A stretch of DNA of 64,000 nt from Ascoidea rubescens DSM 1968 (Eukaryota; Ascomycota; Saccharomycetes; Ascoideales; Ascoideaceae), in assembly GCF_001661345.1 (NCBI RefSeq), contig NW_017962913.1, forward strand, positions 2,113,428 through 2,177,427, read 5' to 3'. The position numbers and the translations under genes are program-made. Each line of letters opens with the position of its first letter. The stretch's first letter is position 1. Positions 17,284 to 27,800 of the stretch are shown here, one piece after another. The notes below the pieces were generated by a model. That model ran no database searches, was not told the DNA's origin, and saw only the letters and a list, made by a program, of their open reading frames with translations.

Positions 17284-18744
17284 TCAATCAACTGCTTCAC
17301 CATCTTCGTTAATCTTCATAGGAGTTATTAAAATTTTGATGTGTTTATCTTTATTTTCAATCAATTCATGAAATCCTCCATTGATACCATTCTCGATTTC
17401 CACTTTTTTAGTAATTAAAGTTTTCAAATGATCTTTGGAAATTTTGCCAGTTGACATTGCATCAATTATGCCTTCAAAATCCTCAATTGTATAACACATT
17501 GAACCAGTCACTCTCTTTTCGCCACTAGTCATATCCATAGGAAAAAAGTTGATTGGCTTGTCTGGCCAAATAGCAAGATTAACCAAAGTGCCTCTTGGTT
17601 TTAATACTTTTAAAGCAGTGTCAAATGTTATAGAATTACCTGAACAATCAAAGGCAAAATCAAAACCTGCTTGATCTGGAGTCAACTTTTTGAGTTCTTT
17701 AATGGCTTCCAGGTTATTTTTGAGTCCCATTGGATTAAATGCAACTGCACCTAACGATTCAGCTTGCTCTCTTCTAATTTTGGCAGGTTCTGAACAAACC
17801 ACCAAAGATGAATCAAAGGCATTAGCAGATAAAATACAGCCTAATCCAATGGCACCAGCACCAATCACAATGGCAGTTGAGCCAGGTTTGAAGTTGTTAA
17901 CTCTAACAGCATGCCAACTTACGGCCAATGGTTGAACTAAAGCAGCACAATCATTTGGAACAAAATCTGGAACTTTGACAATATGATGAGCACCGACGAC
18001 AATATATTCGGCCAAACCACCATCATGAACACCCAAACCAAATAACCCATTATGTTCACATAAATTGGTTAGGCCTAGTTTACAAGCCTCGCATTCCATA
18101 CATGGACTGTGTTGATGATTGTTTTCCAATTCAAATCTTGATATATCCTTACAATAGTTTGTGGGTTCAACCACGACTAAATCACCCTTTTTCAAGTCAC
18201 TTCTGATATTGTGAACACTTGGACCCATTTGAACAATTTCACCACTTAATTCATGGCCCATAGTTTGTGGCAATTTTTTACCACTAATAGGATGACCATG
18301 TTGATGACCACATTTGCTGAAAAACACAGGACCCTTTGAATATTCCAATAAATCAGTACCGCAAATACCACACCAATGAACTTTTATTAGAACTTCTTCT
18401 GGGTGTTTAATTTGAGGAATTGGAATTTTATTTGAGAATCTCAAATCGTCTTTGCCATAGTATAACAAACCCTTCATGGTATTGCCATTTTTGGCTAATC
18501 TTTGATCAATGATGCTGTTAGCATTGTTATTGTTATTAAGAACAGTAGCGTAAGAGAGAGGTTTTGTTTCAGATGAATATAAGCGGCGGTTATAGCTAAA
18601 TGATTTATAATTCGAATTGAGATAGTGTTTAGAGTATGAAAATAATGAGTTGATTGAATTGTAAGTAACCAATCTTGATACTTCATTTAATGAAGCATTG
18701 GTGAAAGTTTTTGAAATGGTCAAAGGAATAGATTGAGTTAACAT
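17284..18744 (-). CDS. 2,3-butanediol dehydrogenase-like MDR enzyme with mitochondrial-type leader
   Basis: 486-residue medium-chain dehydrogenase of the Bdh1/Bdh2 group (Zn and NAD dependent oxidation of vicinal diols/acetoin reduction). From MKGLLYYGKDDLRF onward it parallels the paralogue at 24509: CGICGTDLLEY (catalytic Zn), MGHELSGE, the structural-Zn CMECEACKLGLTNLC, and VIGAGAIGLG (Rossmann). Glu in VVCSEPAKIRR favours NAD. About 88 extra N-terminal residues precede this, starting MLTQSIPLTISKTFTNASLN and rich in Ser/Asn/Arg/Lys with almost no acidic residues, like a mitochondrial presequence. The internal Met before KGLLYYGK could allow a second, cytosolic product. The promoter contains GATAAT/GATAAA repeats. 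Confidence 0.85.
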   Translation of the reverse strand: MLTQSIPLTISKTFTNASLNEVSRLVTYNSINSLFSYSKHYLNSNYKSFSYNRRLYSSETKPLSYATVLNNNNNANSIIDQRLAKNGNTMKGLLYYGKDDLRFSNKIPIPQIKHPEEVLIKVHWCGICGTDLLEYSKGPVFFSKCGHQHGHPISGKKLPQTMGHELSGEIVQMGPSVHNIRSDLKKGDLVVVEPTNYCKDISRFELENNHQHSPCMECEACKLGLTNLCEHNGLFGLGVHDGGLAEYIVVGAHHIVKVPDFVPNDCAALVQPLAVSWHAVRVNNFKPGSTAIVIGAGAIGLGCILSANAFDSSLVVCSEPAKIRREQAESLGAVAFNPMGLKNNLEAIKELKKLTPDQAGFDFAFDCSGNSITFDTALKVLKPRGTLVNLAIWPDKPINFFPMDMTSGEKRVTGSMCYTIEDFEGIIDAMSTGKISKDHLKTLITKKVEIENGINGGFHELIENKDKHIKILITPMKINEDGEAVD

Positions 18745-20759
18745 GATTATAAATATTAATTAATTGAATGATGTGATGTGATAAAATATAATATAGTGGA
18801 AAATTGGATAATATAGAATAGAAAGATAATGATAATGATAATGATAATGATAAAGATAAAGATAAAACAACTTATGATAAACGAATACAGATAAAAAGAA
18901 AATGGATAAATGGAAAGGCAAAGGCAAAGGACAAAATTCGAACTATTTATAGAGCAATAAACATCATTATATTATTATTTTGAGCCAAGCCAAATAAAAA
19001 CAAATTAAGTTAGGAAAGCAAATTAAATTAGGAAAGCAGATTAAATTAGTTGAAAAATAATAGAATGAATAGAATCGCTAGAATTTCAATAAAATAATTG
19101 ATAATTTGATGTTGTCTTTTTAAGATTTATTTATTTAAAATTTAACCAATTGTTGATTTCCCTCTCGGTTATTGATTGCAAATATCACTATCGCTATTTT
19201 TATTCATACATTCATAATCTCATAGTCTGGTAGACCAAGAGCCATAGGTTATCTTTAATGAAAAAAATTGTGGTTAAATTTGGGAGATTTGTAAAACAAT
19301 TCGCTTAAAAGTCAGTAAACACAAAATACCATTAACAACATCAGCTAAATGAAGGCCAAAAATAGTTAACAATATACCAAATTGTAATGTTAAATCAATT
19401 TCATTTAAGATTTCTTTTAGGATTTTCTTTAGAAATTTCTCAGATATTGAAACCCGCTGATAGAATTTGAAATCATAGTTCGAAGTGGAAAATCAGAAAC
19501 TTGCAAGTGAAATCTGTCAAACACATTGAGCACAGAAGACAAAATAGACTTTCAAGCAAGCAAACAGTGAACTACTAACACCAACACCAATACCAGTGAT
19601 ACAGCTGATACCAACACAAGTGAAACCATAAAGCAGATTGGAGATAAGATAAAAGCGAGCGCGAAGTTAGGGAGCGCATGCGGTTAATTCGGGCGAAACC
19701 CCCTGAGCCGGAATGCAGATGTAGACCGTAAGTAGCCGAAACAGGACGGATGTGTTAGAGAATATTGCCTCTTTCGGCACAAAACGGCGGCGGGACCGCG
19801 ATGAGCAGCCGAAATGGCGCCGAACCCCGATCCGCGCCCTGAGATTGCGACGCGTGGTGGTTATGAGGCATGTTGGAAGCATTTTAGAAGCAGTGGTAAG
19901 GATTTGGAGCTTCAGCAAGATAGGCATAGGAGGGAGAGAAATATGGTGATGTCTTTTTGCTTGGGAAACAGCTGTGGGTTGTGTTGCCAGATTTTTGTGT
20001 GGTTAGCATCACCGAGTGTCTATCTGGCTGTCTGTCTGTGTATCTGGTGCTTTGAAGTGAAGTGACTAGTTTGTTATGTTGACAGTCACTGAAAAAGTCA
20101 TGGAGAGTCATCAGGAAATTGGTGGTGGAGCTGGAAATCTTAAGCTAGTTTTGACTAATTATAATCCAAATGTGTTTGTGATATTTGGAGATCTAAAGAT
20201 ATTGATACCAGTAACCGTAATGGTGATGGTGATGGCAATAGGAATAGCAGTAGACACGATGTGAATTATGTGAATTAATAATCAATTGAGTCTTGTGACT
20301 ATTATATGTTGAAATTTTGTAAATTTCCCGAACTTCTACTTCATTGCCCAATATAGTGTATCTTATAGTGTATTTTATAATGTATCTTATTGTGATGAAT
20401 CTAGCATTGGATAGCTGATACAATTGATGAAAACCTCATTAATGAAAACAATAAAAATAAAAACAAAAATATGCTGTCAATGTACTATCGATCTGTTATC
20501 AACATAGCATCTATTCACGATTCATCTTACTGAGAATTGTCTTGGTTTATATATTAATTATCAAACGGATAATTTTTCTCTTGATTCCTTACCAATTTGT
20601 GTCAAATCCAACTTAAAATCTCCTTCCATTTCTCCGTTTGCTTATATTCTTTAACTAATCAGGAAATTACTACATTTGCACCCATAATCAAATTAATCAA
20701 ATTAATCAAATTAGTTAATAAATTTTAAAATAAAATATTATTACAACTATATTTATAAT
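18745..20759. promoter_or_regulatory. Long upstream region of the mitochondrial-type BDH gene, with a GC-rich island
   Basis: 2.0 kb without a convincing gene. 18825-18866 is a GATAAT/GATAAA repeat. About 19650-19870 is a GC-rich island with many CGG/CCG and GCG strings in otherwise AT-rich DNA. Several overlapping ORFs of 60-86 codons over the island on both strands look like by-products of GC content. Confidence 0.5.
18825..18866. repeat. (GATAAT)4(GATAAA)3 hexamer repeat in promoter
   Basis: Seven six-base units starting 81 bp upstream of the BDH ATG. Each unit has a GATAA core, so the tract is also an array of potential GATA-factor sites. Confidence 0.9.
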
Positions 20760-23141
20760 CTAAAAAATATTCACATCTACTCCAACCAAATGTTTTACCA
20801 ACTCCCCGTATTTTTCATGGTTCTTAATTATTTCCAACTTTTTGCACTTAATAAAAACATTATCTAATGAATCAAAAAAATTATCTGAACTAAATTTTTC
20901 AATCTCATTACCGGAAAGATCAATGAAAAGAAAGGAATTTAGTTTATTAACATTGAATTTCCTCAAATGTGAAACTTGATTATATTGTAAATTCAAATGA
21001 CCTAATTTTAACAAATTCTCTATTCCTTCGATTTTTCCAATCTGATTGTTTCTTAAATTTAAAACTCTCAAATTTGTTAAGTCACCTAAATTTTCCATTT
21101 TTTTAATAGAACATTGTGCCATTTCTAATTTTCTCAATTTTTTAAATTTATTATCCCCATGTGTAATGGAATTCCCAAACCTCGGTATTCTTTTCAATAA
21201 ATTTAATGATAAATCAATCTCCTCTAAATTACTTGACAAGTTCTTAATCCAGGTTCCATCTCTAATTAAATTATTGCAAAGAAATAGTTTTCTCAAATTT
21301 TTCAATGGATAGTTGTTCTTATTAAGTTGAATCAGTTGAAAAAAATTAATAAGTGTATTTTTTCTGCTGCTTTTAATTTCAATTGTTTCGAGCTTATTAT
21401 CGTTTAATATCAATACTTCTAAATTGGTCAAACAATCTTCCTCTATTTCAAATTTTTTCAAAAAATTCGAACTTAAATCCAAATATTTTAACTCATTAAA
21501 CTGTGTATCGGCTTTTCTTATTTGAATAATATCAAATAAATTAACCATACATCGAATTTTAATTAGCTTGTTATCATTGCTATTATATTTGATTGAAATT
21601 TGTTCAAAAAAATTTGTTTTGGAAAAATCATTAAATGATAAATCTATGAATTTTAAATTGTTTAAAGAGTTTAGACTAATAAAAGAAATTTTATTGTGTC
21701 GAAGTATTAAATTCTCTAATAATTGTAAATTAAATACAAGGGGATATCTCTCAGCGATAACGGTTAAATTATTCCATGATAAATTCAATGTTTTGAGATT
21801 GGATAATTTCAATCTACCAATATTATCAATACAGGTGATAATATTTTCTGAAAGATTTAAATATGTTAAATTGTTTAGAGAATCCAAGTTTTCAATAGAT
21901 TTGATTTTGTTGTCACCTAAATCAAGATACTTTAGATTAATTAAATCACTTATATGATAAATTCTTTCTATTATATTATTTTTCAAATCGAGATGAGTTA
22001 AATTTGTTAAACCATTTAAATTATTGATTAATTCAATTTTATTTTCTTTTAGGTCCAAGTAGGTTAAATTTGTTAAATTATTCAAATTTTTAATTTCAGT
22101 TATGTCATTGTATGATAAATTTAAATGAATCAAGTTATATAAATGATCTAGATTTTCTATATTGTTTATTAAATTCCGACTTAGATTAAGATCTGTTAGA
22201 TTAATTAAATTTGATAAATTTTTATTGATCTTAGAAATTCTGTTTTGAGATAAATTCAAGACTTTTAGATCGGTCAAGTTTGATAGGTTGTTAATTTTAG
22301 TTATTCTATTGCGAGACATACTTAAATAAATTAAATTTTTTGTAAAAAGTTTGTGTTCTATACTATTATTATTATTGAAGAAGTTTTCAATTTTATTTAA
22401 TTTTTGATATATTATTGACAAGTAGTTTAAATTTGAGATTTGAGAAATTGAAGTATTAAGTTTCTGATAGGATGAAATGTCCTGAAACTTAAATTTTCTC
22501 TTTGGATCAAAATAACTCACTTTAAAATTGATTAAAGAGCTGGATGATGATTGAAGTAGTTTTAGTATTGGGAACAGGTATGATTTGAAAATTTTGGTTG
22601 ATTTGATTTCATTATCAAAACCAGAATCAATTGTGCCAAATTCGGTATTAAGATCTAAATTTAAATCAAGAGATAATAGATTTTGGAAGCAATTAAAGGC
22701 AAATAAAATATGGTTGTTAAAAGATGTGTTGTGGAGGTTTCTTGGTAGAATATTTGAATTTTGATAAATTCGTAAATTGAGTTTTAAAAATTTTGTGTAT
22801 GTTGATAGCTCTGATTTAAATAATAAAACGTCGTTAATATTCAAGATTAAAACTGACGTTTGATCACAAAAATGAAGATTATTGTTGATATGAGGAACTT
22901 TATATTTTTCGCAAATTAAATAGTTAACTTTTTTGCTAACAGTATTTTTTTGTATATAATCATCATAAAACAGAGAATGGAAATAGTTTTTGATTATAAT
23001 TGAATTGAATAATATGTTTTTGGAAATATGAATGAGAGAACTATAATCGGATAAAGTAAATAGATAGATTATGTCTAGTGGCAAGTCAGTGAAGACAGAT
23101 TGAATAATATCAGAAGGTAGAAGGTTTGCAATATAATTCAT
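20760..23141 (-). CDS. Large leucine-rich-repeat protein, SDS22-like repeats, possible N-terminal F-box
   Basis: 793 residues. The N-terminus MNYIANLLPSDIIQSVFTDL followed by PLDIIYLFTLSDYSSLIHIS has the LP..I...F..LPL..L spacing of a degenerate F-box. Residues ~270-520 are a run of 22-23-residue repeats of the form LxxLxLSxNxIxxIxNLxxL (for example TNLTYLDLKENKIELINNL), the SDS22-like class. After an interruption, further repeats extend to about residue 770 (LTNLRVLNLRNNQIGKIEGI). No signal peptide or TM seen. It may be an F-box substrate adaptor or a phosphatase-docking scaffold; I cannot name an orthologue. At least three CTG codons occur, all where a hydrophobic residue would fit. Confidence 0.8.
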   Translation of the reverse strand: MNYIANLLPSDIIQSVFTDLPLDIIYLFTLSDYSSLIHISKNILFNSIIIKNYFHSLFYDDYIQKNTVSKKVNYLICEKYKVPHINNNLHFCDQTSVLILNINDVLLFKSELSTYTKFLKLNLRIYQNSNILPRNLHNTSFNNHILFAFNCFQNLLSLDLNLDLNTEFGTIDSGFDNEIKSTKIFKSYLFPILKLLQSSSSSLINFKVSYFDPKRKFKFQDISSYQKLNTSISQISNLNYLSIIYQKLNKIENFFNNNNSIEHKLFTKNLIYLSMSRNRITKINNLSNLTDLKVLNLSQNRISKINKNLSNLINLTDLNLSRNLINNIENLDHLYNLIHLNLSYNDITEIKNLNNLTNLTYLDLKENKIELINNLNGLTNLTHLDLKNNIIERIYHISDLINLKYLDLGDNKIKSIENLDSLNNLTYLNLSENIITCIDNIGRLKLSNLKTLNLSWNNLTVIAERYPLVFNLQLLENLILRHNKISFISLNSLNNLKFIDLSFNDFSKTNFFEQISIKYNSNDNKLIKIRCMVNLFDIIQIRKADTQFNELKYLDLSSNFLKKFEIEEDCLTNLEVLILNDNKLETIEIKSSRKNTLINFFQLIQLNKNNYPLKNLRKLFLCNNLIRDGTWIKNLSSNLEEIDLSLNLLKRIPRFGNSITHGDNKFKKLRKLEMAQCSIKKMENLGDLTNLRVLNLRNNQIGKIEGIENLLKLGHLNLQYNQVSHLRKFNVNKLNSFLFIDLSGNEIEKFSSDNFFDSLDNVFIKCKKLEIIKNHEKYGELVKHLVGVDVNIF

Positions 23142-24508
23142 GATTAAGAGATATTTCTGGTTTAAAGATTACCAAGAAAAAAAAATAGGATGAACTCTGT
23201 GATATTGAATTTGAATGTGAGAATAGGATTGAAATAAAAGTGAAATTAAGATCTTCAAGAGATAGTGTTTTTTTTTTTGGTTTAAGCAAAAAAAAGGATT
23301 AATAGAGGGAAGTGTAGAAGAACTTGACGATTTGAAATCATTCACTTTTATCTACAATAGGTAGATTTCAAGTATTTAAAGTAGTGAGACCATTTTTTGG
23401 ATCGGTAAACAAGATAGCCCTATTATCTGTTGTAAATTGTTTGGGAAGACTTCAACTGGCAGTTGAGCTCATCCAACAGCATTTAGTATTTGGTCAAAAC
23501 AATAAACATGTCTGTACCATACTAATACTCCAGCAGGAGCATTATCGTTCAGATAGAACATCCTCTCAAAGTTTGACGAGATATCAATAGATACCTAGCT
23601 GTGATTCATCAAGAGGGGTTTAAGACTTGAGGAGATGGCGTTGTGAGCAGTATTTAGGATGGGTGGTTCCAGCAGAAATAACAACAGCGAGCATCAATAT
23701 CAGCCCGATCAGATCTAATTGTTCTTTTATTATCAGAGCAGCTCTTGGGAATTGGTTTGAAAGAGTTCTTGAAAAAGGCTTCAAAAAAATTTCATGAAAT
23801 GAGCTCTATTTTGAAATCTAGCACTGAAGAGAGCCACAGGTCCGGATTTAATGGGAATGCGCCTGTATCCGCATATGCGCACAGAACTTGCATAGAATAA
23901 CGCAAGACTGCATTTGGCGATGTGCTTGTCCACAAAGCGCCGTCACCGGAGCTCAGAGAAAGTCCTTCACGGAACGCACACGGAGCACGCACGGAGCATG
24001 CACGGAGCATGCACGGACCCCCACCGTGGGCTGGTATCTCGGCGCCCCTTAGAGTTCCGCATCTCGCTGGGGTCATTTCGAGGATGTACTGGGATTTAGT
24101 GCGTTTGGGTGTGTGCGTCACCTCATGAAACTGAGACGATGGAGAGATGCTATTTTGTGCTGCTTTCCAAAATCCAAAGAGATTCTGATAAGAACAAGGT
24201 GCGATTCTGGTGGGTGCACGAAACAATGGGTCTGGAAGGGAAAACTTTGCGCGCTGTTTCACCCCCCTACCACACCCAACCCTGTGGTTTTCCGTGCTGT
24301 TTGAGCAAAGATAGACATTCAACCATAAAAAAGCTTGGAAATGATATTTAATACCCACTGTTTTCTACTTCTCAACTGGTATGTTTAGTTAGCACATCCT
24401 CAGTTATTAATCAACAAGATCAATTAACAGCACTTTATAGCACTTTATAGCAATCAATATTTATCAATTCATACAGCTTGTTTAATTTATTAATTTATTT
24501 AACTGAAG
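23142..24508. promoter_or_regulatory. Divergent promoter region LRR gene / cytosolic-type BDH, with GC-rich island
   Basis: 1.37 kb. About 23890-24290 is a GC-rich island containing an 11-bp tandem repeat (23979-24017). Overlapping ORFs on both strands (23792-24358) lack features and are judged by-products. Confidence 0.5.
23979..24017. repeat. 11-bp tandem repeat, 3.5 copies
   Basis: Units CACGGAGCACG, CACGGAGCATG, CACGGAGCATG and partial CACGGA. The period is close to one helical turn, so any site within it would face the same side of the DNA. About 500 bp upstream of the BDH ATG. Confidence 0.9.
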
Positions 24509-25723
24509 ATGTCTGATACTATGAAAGGTCTATTATACTACGGTAAAAACGATTTGAGATACTCTCCTGAAATTCCTATTCCAGTCATCAATGATCCTGA
24601 TGAAGTGATGATAAAAGTTCATTGGTGTGGAATTTGCGGTACTGACTTACTAGAGTATATCAAAGGTCCTGTTTTTTTCACCAAAATTGATGAGAAAACT
24701 GGCCATCCAATGACCGGTATCAAATTACCACAAACTATGGGCCATGAATTAAGTGGTGAAATCGTCGAACTTGGTCCAAACGTTAAAAATATCAGAGACG
24801 ATTTATCTGTCGGTGATAATGTGGTCTGTGAACCAACTATTTATTGTAAGGATAAGAAAAGATTTCCCAATTCATTAGTCAATAAATCATCTCCCCATGG
24901 TTCCGAAGAATGCGAATCTTGTAACTTGGGTTATACAAACATTTGTAAAGATTCTGCTATTTTTGGATTAGGCGCTCATCCAGGTGGTTTGGCTGAATAT
25001 GTTGTCGTTGGTGCTCATCATATTGTCAAAGTTCCCGATTGGATTCCTCTTGATGTTGCTGCTTTAGTCCAACCATTGGCTGTTAGTTTCCATTCAGTTA
25101 GAGTCAACACTTTCAAACCCGGCTCGAGCGCTGTTGTTGTTGGTGCAGGCGCTATTGGTCTAGGTTGTATATTGGCTGCTTCAGCATTTGACGCCTCCTT
25201 AATCGTCTGCTCTGAGCCTGCAAAGGTTAGAAGAGAACAAGCCGCTTTGTTAGGTGCAACGACATTCAATCCATTTGACTACAAAGACAACGACGAAGCT
25301 GTTAGAGAATTAAAAAAATTAAGTCCCAATGGTGCTGGTTTCGATTTAGCCTTTGACTGTTCAGGCTTCCCAATAACTTTTGATACTGCTTTAGCTGTGT
25401 TAAAACCAAGGGGTGAATTGGTTAACTTGGCTATTTGGCCTCATAAACCAATCGATCTTTATCCAATGGACTTCACTAATGGTGAAAAAAAGATAACTGG
25501 TTCAATGTGTTACACAGTAGAAGATTTCGCTGGTGTTATCGAGGCAATGGACAAAGGTAAAATGCCACTAGAAAAACTAAGAAAACTAATTACTAAAAAA
25601 GTAGAAATTCAAAATGGTGTTGAAGGTGGTTTTAAAGAATTATATCAAAACAAAGACAAACATATTAAAATCTTAATATCTCCATTAAAAATTAACGAAA
25701 ATGGTGACGCTGTCAAAGAATAA
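24509..25723 (+). CDS. BDH1: 2,3-butanediol dehydrogenase-like MDR enzyme, cytosolic type
   Basis: 404-residue paralogue of the gene at 17284-18744, without leader: it begins MSDTMKGLLYYGKNDLRYSP. Motifs: CGICGTDLLEY (catalytic Zn), MGHELSGEIVELGP, CESCNLGYTNIC (structural Zn region), HPGGLAEYVVVGAHHIVKVP, VVGAGAIGLGC (GxGxxG) and CSEPAKVRR with the NAD-selecting Glu. Length is close to yeast Bdh1 (382), with a short KINENGDAVKE tail shared with the paralogue. Codon use is strongly biased, with no CTG, suggesting good expression. Substrate (2,3-butanediol/acetoin versus another polyol) is inferred from family only. Confidence 0.85.
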   Translation: MSDTMKGLLYYGKNDLRYSPEIPIPVINDPDEVMIKVHWCGICGTDLLEYIKGPVFFTKIDEKTGHPMTGIKLPQTMGHELSGEIVELGPNVKNIRDDLSVGDNVVCEPTIYCKDKKRFPNSLVNKSSPHGSEECESCNLGYTNICKDSAIFGLGAHPGGLAEYVVVGAHHIVKVPDWIPLDVAALVQPLAVSFHSVRVNTFKPGSSAVVVGAGAIGLGCILAASAFDASLIVCSEPAKVRREQAALLGATTFNPFDYKDNDEAVRELKKLSPNGAGFDLAFDCSGFPITFDTALAVLKPRGELVNLAIWPHKPIDLYPMDFTNGEKKITGSMCYTVEDFAGVIEAMDKGKMPLEKLRKLITKKVEIQNGVEGGFKELYQNKDKHIKILISPLKINENGDAVKE

Positions 25724-26315
25724 TATAAAAACGTAATTAAATACAATTCTCATCTATAAAAATTATCTATAAAAATTATCTATAGACATTATCTATAAAC
25801 ATTGCAATACACTTTTTTTTCTTCATCAACAGATAATAAACAACCAATTATTAAGGAAAATGCACCGATCACCAAAACCAGTAATTTATGTAACAGACGC
25901 ACAATATGTATAATACGCAGAGAATGCATATAAACAAACTTAAATATAACCCACCTATATGGGGTTGTAAACGCTTACTCACATGAATATTACTAGGGCT
26001 CTATATCGGGCTCTATAAGCGTCAAATTGAGTCATATTCAGCGCTCACAACGTCTCATGCACTGTTTTGTGTGGCAGTACACCAAATACGGTATCAAATT
26101 TCCACTTCAGGCAATGATTTTTCAGCTCAAGATGGATTCCACCAGTTTAAAATTATTGAAATTTTACAGTACTGAACCAATAGCTCACCTATCTGTTTGG
26201 TAAGAAGGGCAATACAAAGAGTTGAACTATCTATTGGTTTGAAGATTATATTTTATAATTTTTATATATATCAAAATATTAAATTGAATCAATATTATAA
26301 TATATTATATTCAAA
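25724..26315. promoter_or_regulatory. RPL11 promoter region
   Basis: 592 bp. GGGCTCTATA occurs twice (25996-26005 and 26008-26017, 12-bp period); the first is preceded by TA, giving TAGGGCT, close to the Tbf1 core. A TGAGTCA (Gcn4/AP-1 type) box lies at about 26028-26034. Factor assignment is inference. Confidence 0.5.
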
Positions 26316-27800
26316 ATGGTATGTCTATGATCAAATAACTCAAATCCTGGAAATTGATTAAAATATAATGAAATATAAAATATAATGAAATATAATAAAG
26401 TGCAATAAATATAATGGAATATAATGGAATCAGAGATCTATTATGTCAAAAACATAAAAATAATTGCAATTTTATTATTTTAAAACATTAATTCTAAAAT
26501 AATTATCAAATATTTAAATCTACCGAAAGAAAACTATAATAATGGCATAGTTGGAAATTCTAGTTTTATAAACAAAAAAAAATGATTATTAGAATTTTAT
26601 AAATTTTTATTAAAATCAAGAATTATTTGATTTTTTACTATCAATTGGTGAATAATGGATATTGGATTATTAAATATATAAAAAATGGTATTATAAATAT
26701 TCCAAGCTAATTAATTTAATACCTTGAATTAAAATATTGTTTTTTTAAAGATTTTTTTTTTTTGTTTAAAAAAACTTTAAATTAAAATACAAATAATTGG
26801 CATTTTTATGAAAATTATGACTATAGTATATATAATCAAACTCATTTAATCTAATATTTTTCAAAAATTCATCAATATATACAGAAGTCTTGAATAAAAT
26901 GTGAAGAGAAATTGAATAAATAAAGTGGATATGGATTTTTTTCTGATTAAAATTGGTCATCATTTTCGTATCTACCAATGAATCAAGTATAATATGCGGG
27001 AAAAATACTTATATAATGAATTAGTAAGATATGAAATTTAGAATTATAAAGAATATTAAAAAAATAATAAAAGCACCATATTACTGGTAACTGATTGAAT
27101 CATATGTATTTTAGTGATTTTAAACTTGGATAAAAGAAATCAATAGGAATGAGCAATATTTTATTGAATTATTGAAGAAATTCATCGCATTTTATTATAT
27201 TTTATGTTTTATTATATTTCAAGATACAGAAGACTTGATTCGAATTTGAATATTAACCATTTTTTTTGTTTTGAATAGTCAGCCAAAGCTCAAAATCCTA
27301 TGAAAGATCTTAAGATCGAAAAACTTGTTTTAAACATTTGTGTTGGTGAATCAGGAGATAGACTAACCAGAGCCTCTAAAGTTTTGGAACAATTGTCTGG
27401 TCAAACCCCAGTTCAATCAAAGGCTAGATTTACAGTTAGAACCTTTGGTATTCGTCGTAATGAAAAAATTGCAGTTCATGTCACAATTAGAGGCCCAAAA
27501 GCTGAAGAAATCTTGGAACGTGGATTAAAAGTCAAAGAATACCAATTGAGAAATAGGAATTTTTCAGAGACTGGAAACTTTGGATTCGGTATTGACGAAC
27601 ATATTGATTTAGGTATTAAATACGACCCAAGTATTGGAATTTACGGTATGGATTTCTACGTTGTTATGGGCAGACCTGGATTTCGTGTTGCCAGAAAGAA
27701 ACATTGCAAAGCCAAGGTTGGTCTTTCTCATAAGATCACTAAAGACGATTCTATCAAATGGTTTAAGGAAAAATATGATGCTGATGTTTTAAATAAATGA
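26316..27800 (+). CDS. RPL11: 60S ribosomal protein L11 (uL5), spliced, ATG-only first exon
   Basis: 174 residues after splicing, the same length as yeast Rpl11. Exon 1 is the codon ATG at 26316-26318, followed immediately by GTATGT. Exon 2 (27279-27800) reads [20 protein letters not shown] and continues with the uL5 signature [54 protein letters not shown]. The acceptor is TGAATAG and a likely branch site TATTAAC lies at 27251-27257. The intron is 960 nt, very long for a yeast, and extremely AT-rich; I saw no clear snoRNA box pair in it. It forms the central protuberance near 5S rRNA. Confidence 0.95.

Noticed and set aside
19667-20111. Several ORFs of 65-86 codons on both strands
   Set aside because: Same GC-island effect upstream of BDH; sequences are Arg/Cys-rich and featureless.
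23792-24358. 188-codon minus-strand frame and overlapping plus-strand frames
   Set aside because: Spans the GC-rich island with the 11-bp repeat; several open frames on both strands, none with domain features.
26766-26978. 70-codon minus-strand ORF inside the RPL11 intron
   Set aside because: AT-rich chance frame; no features.
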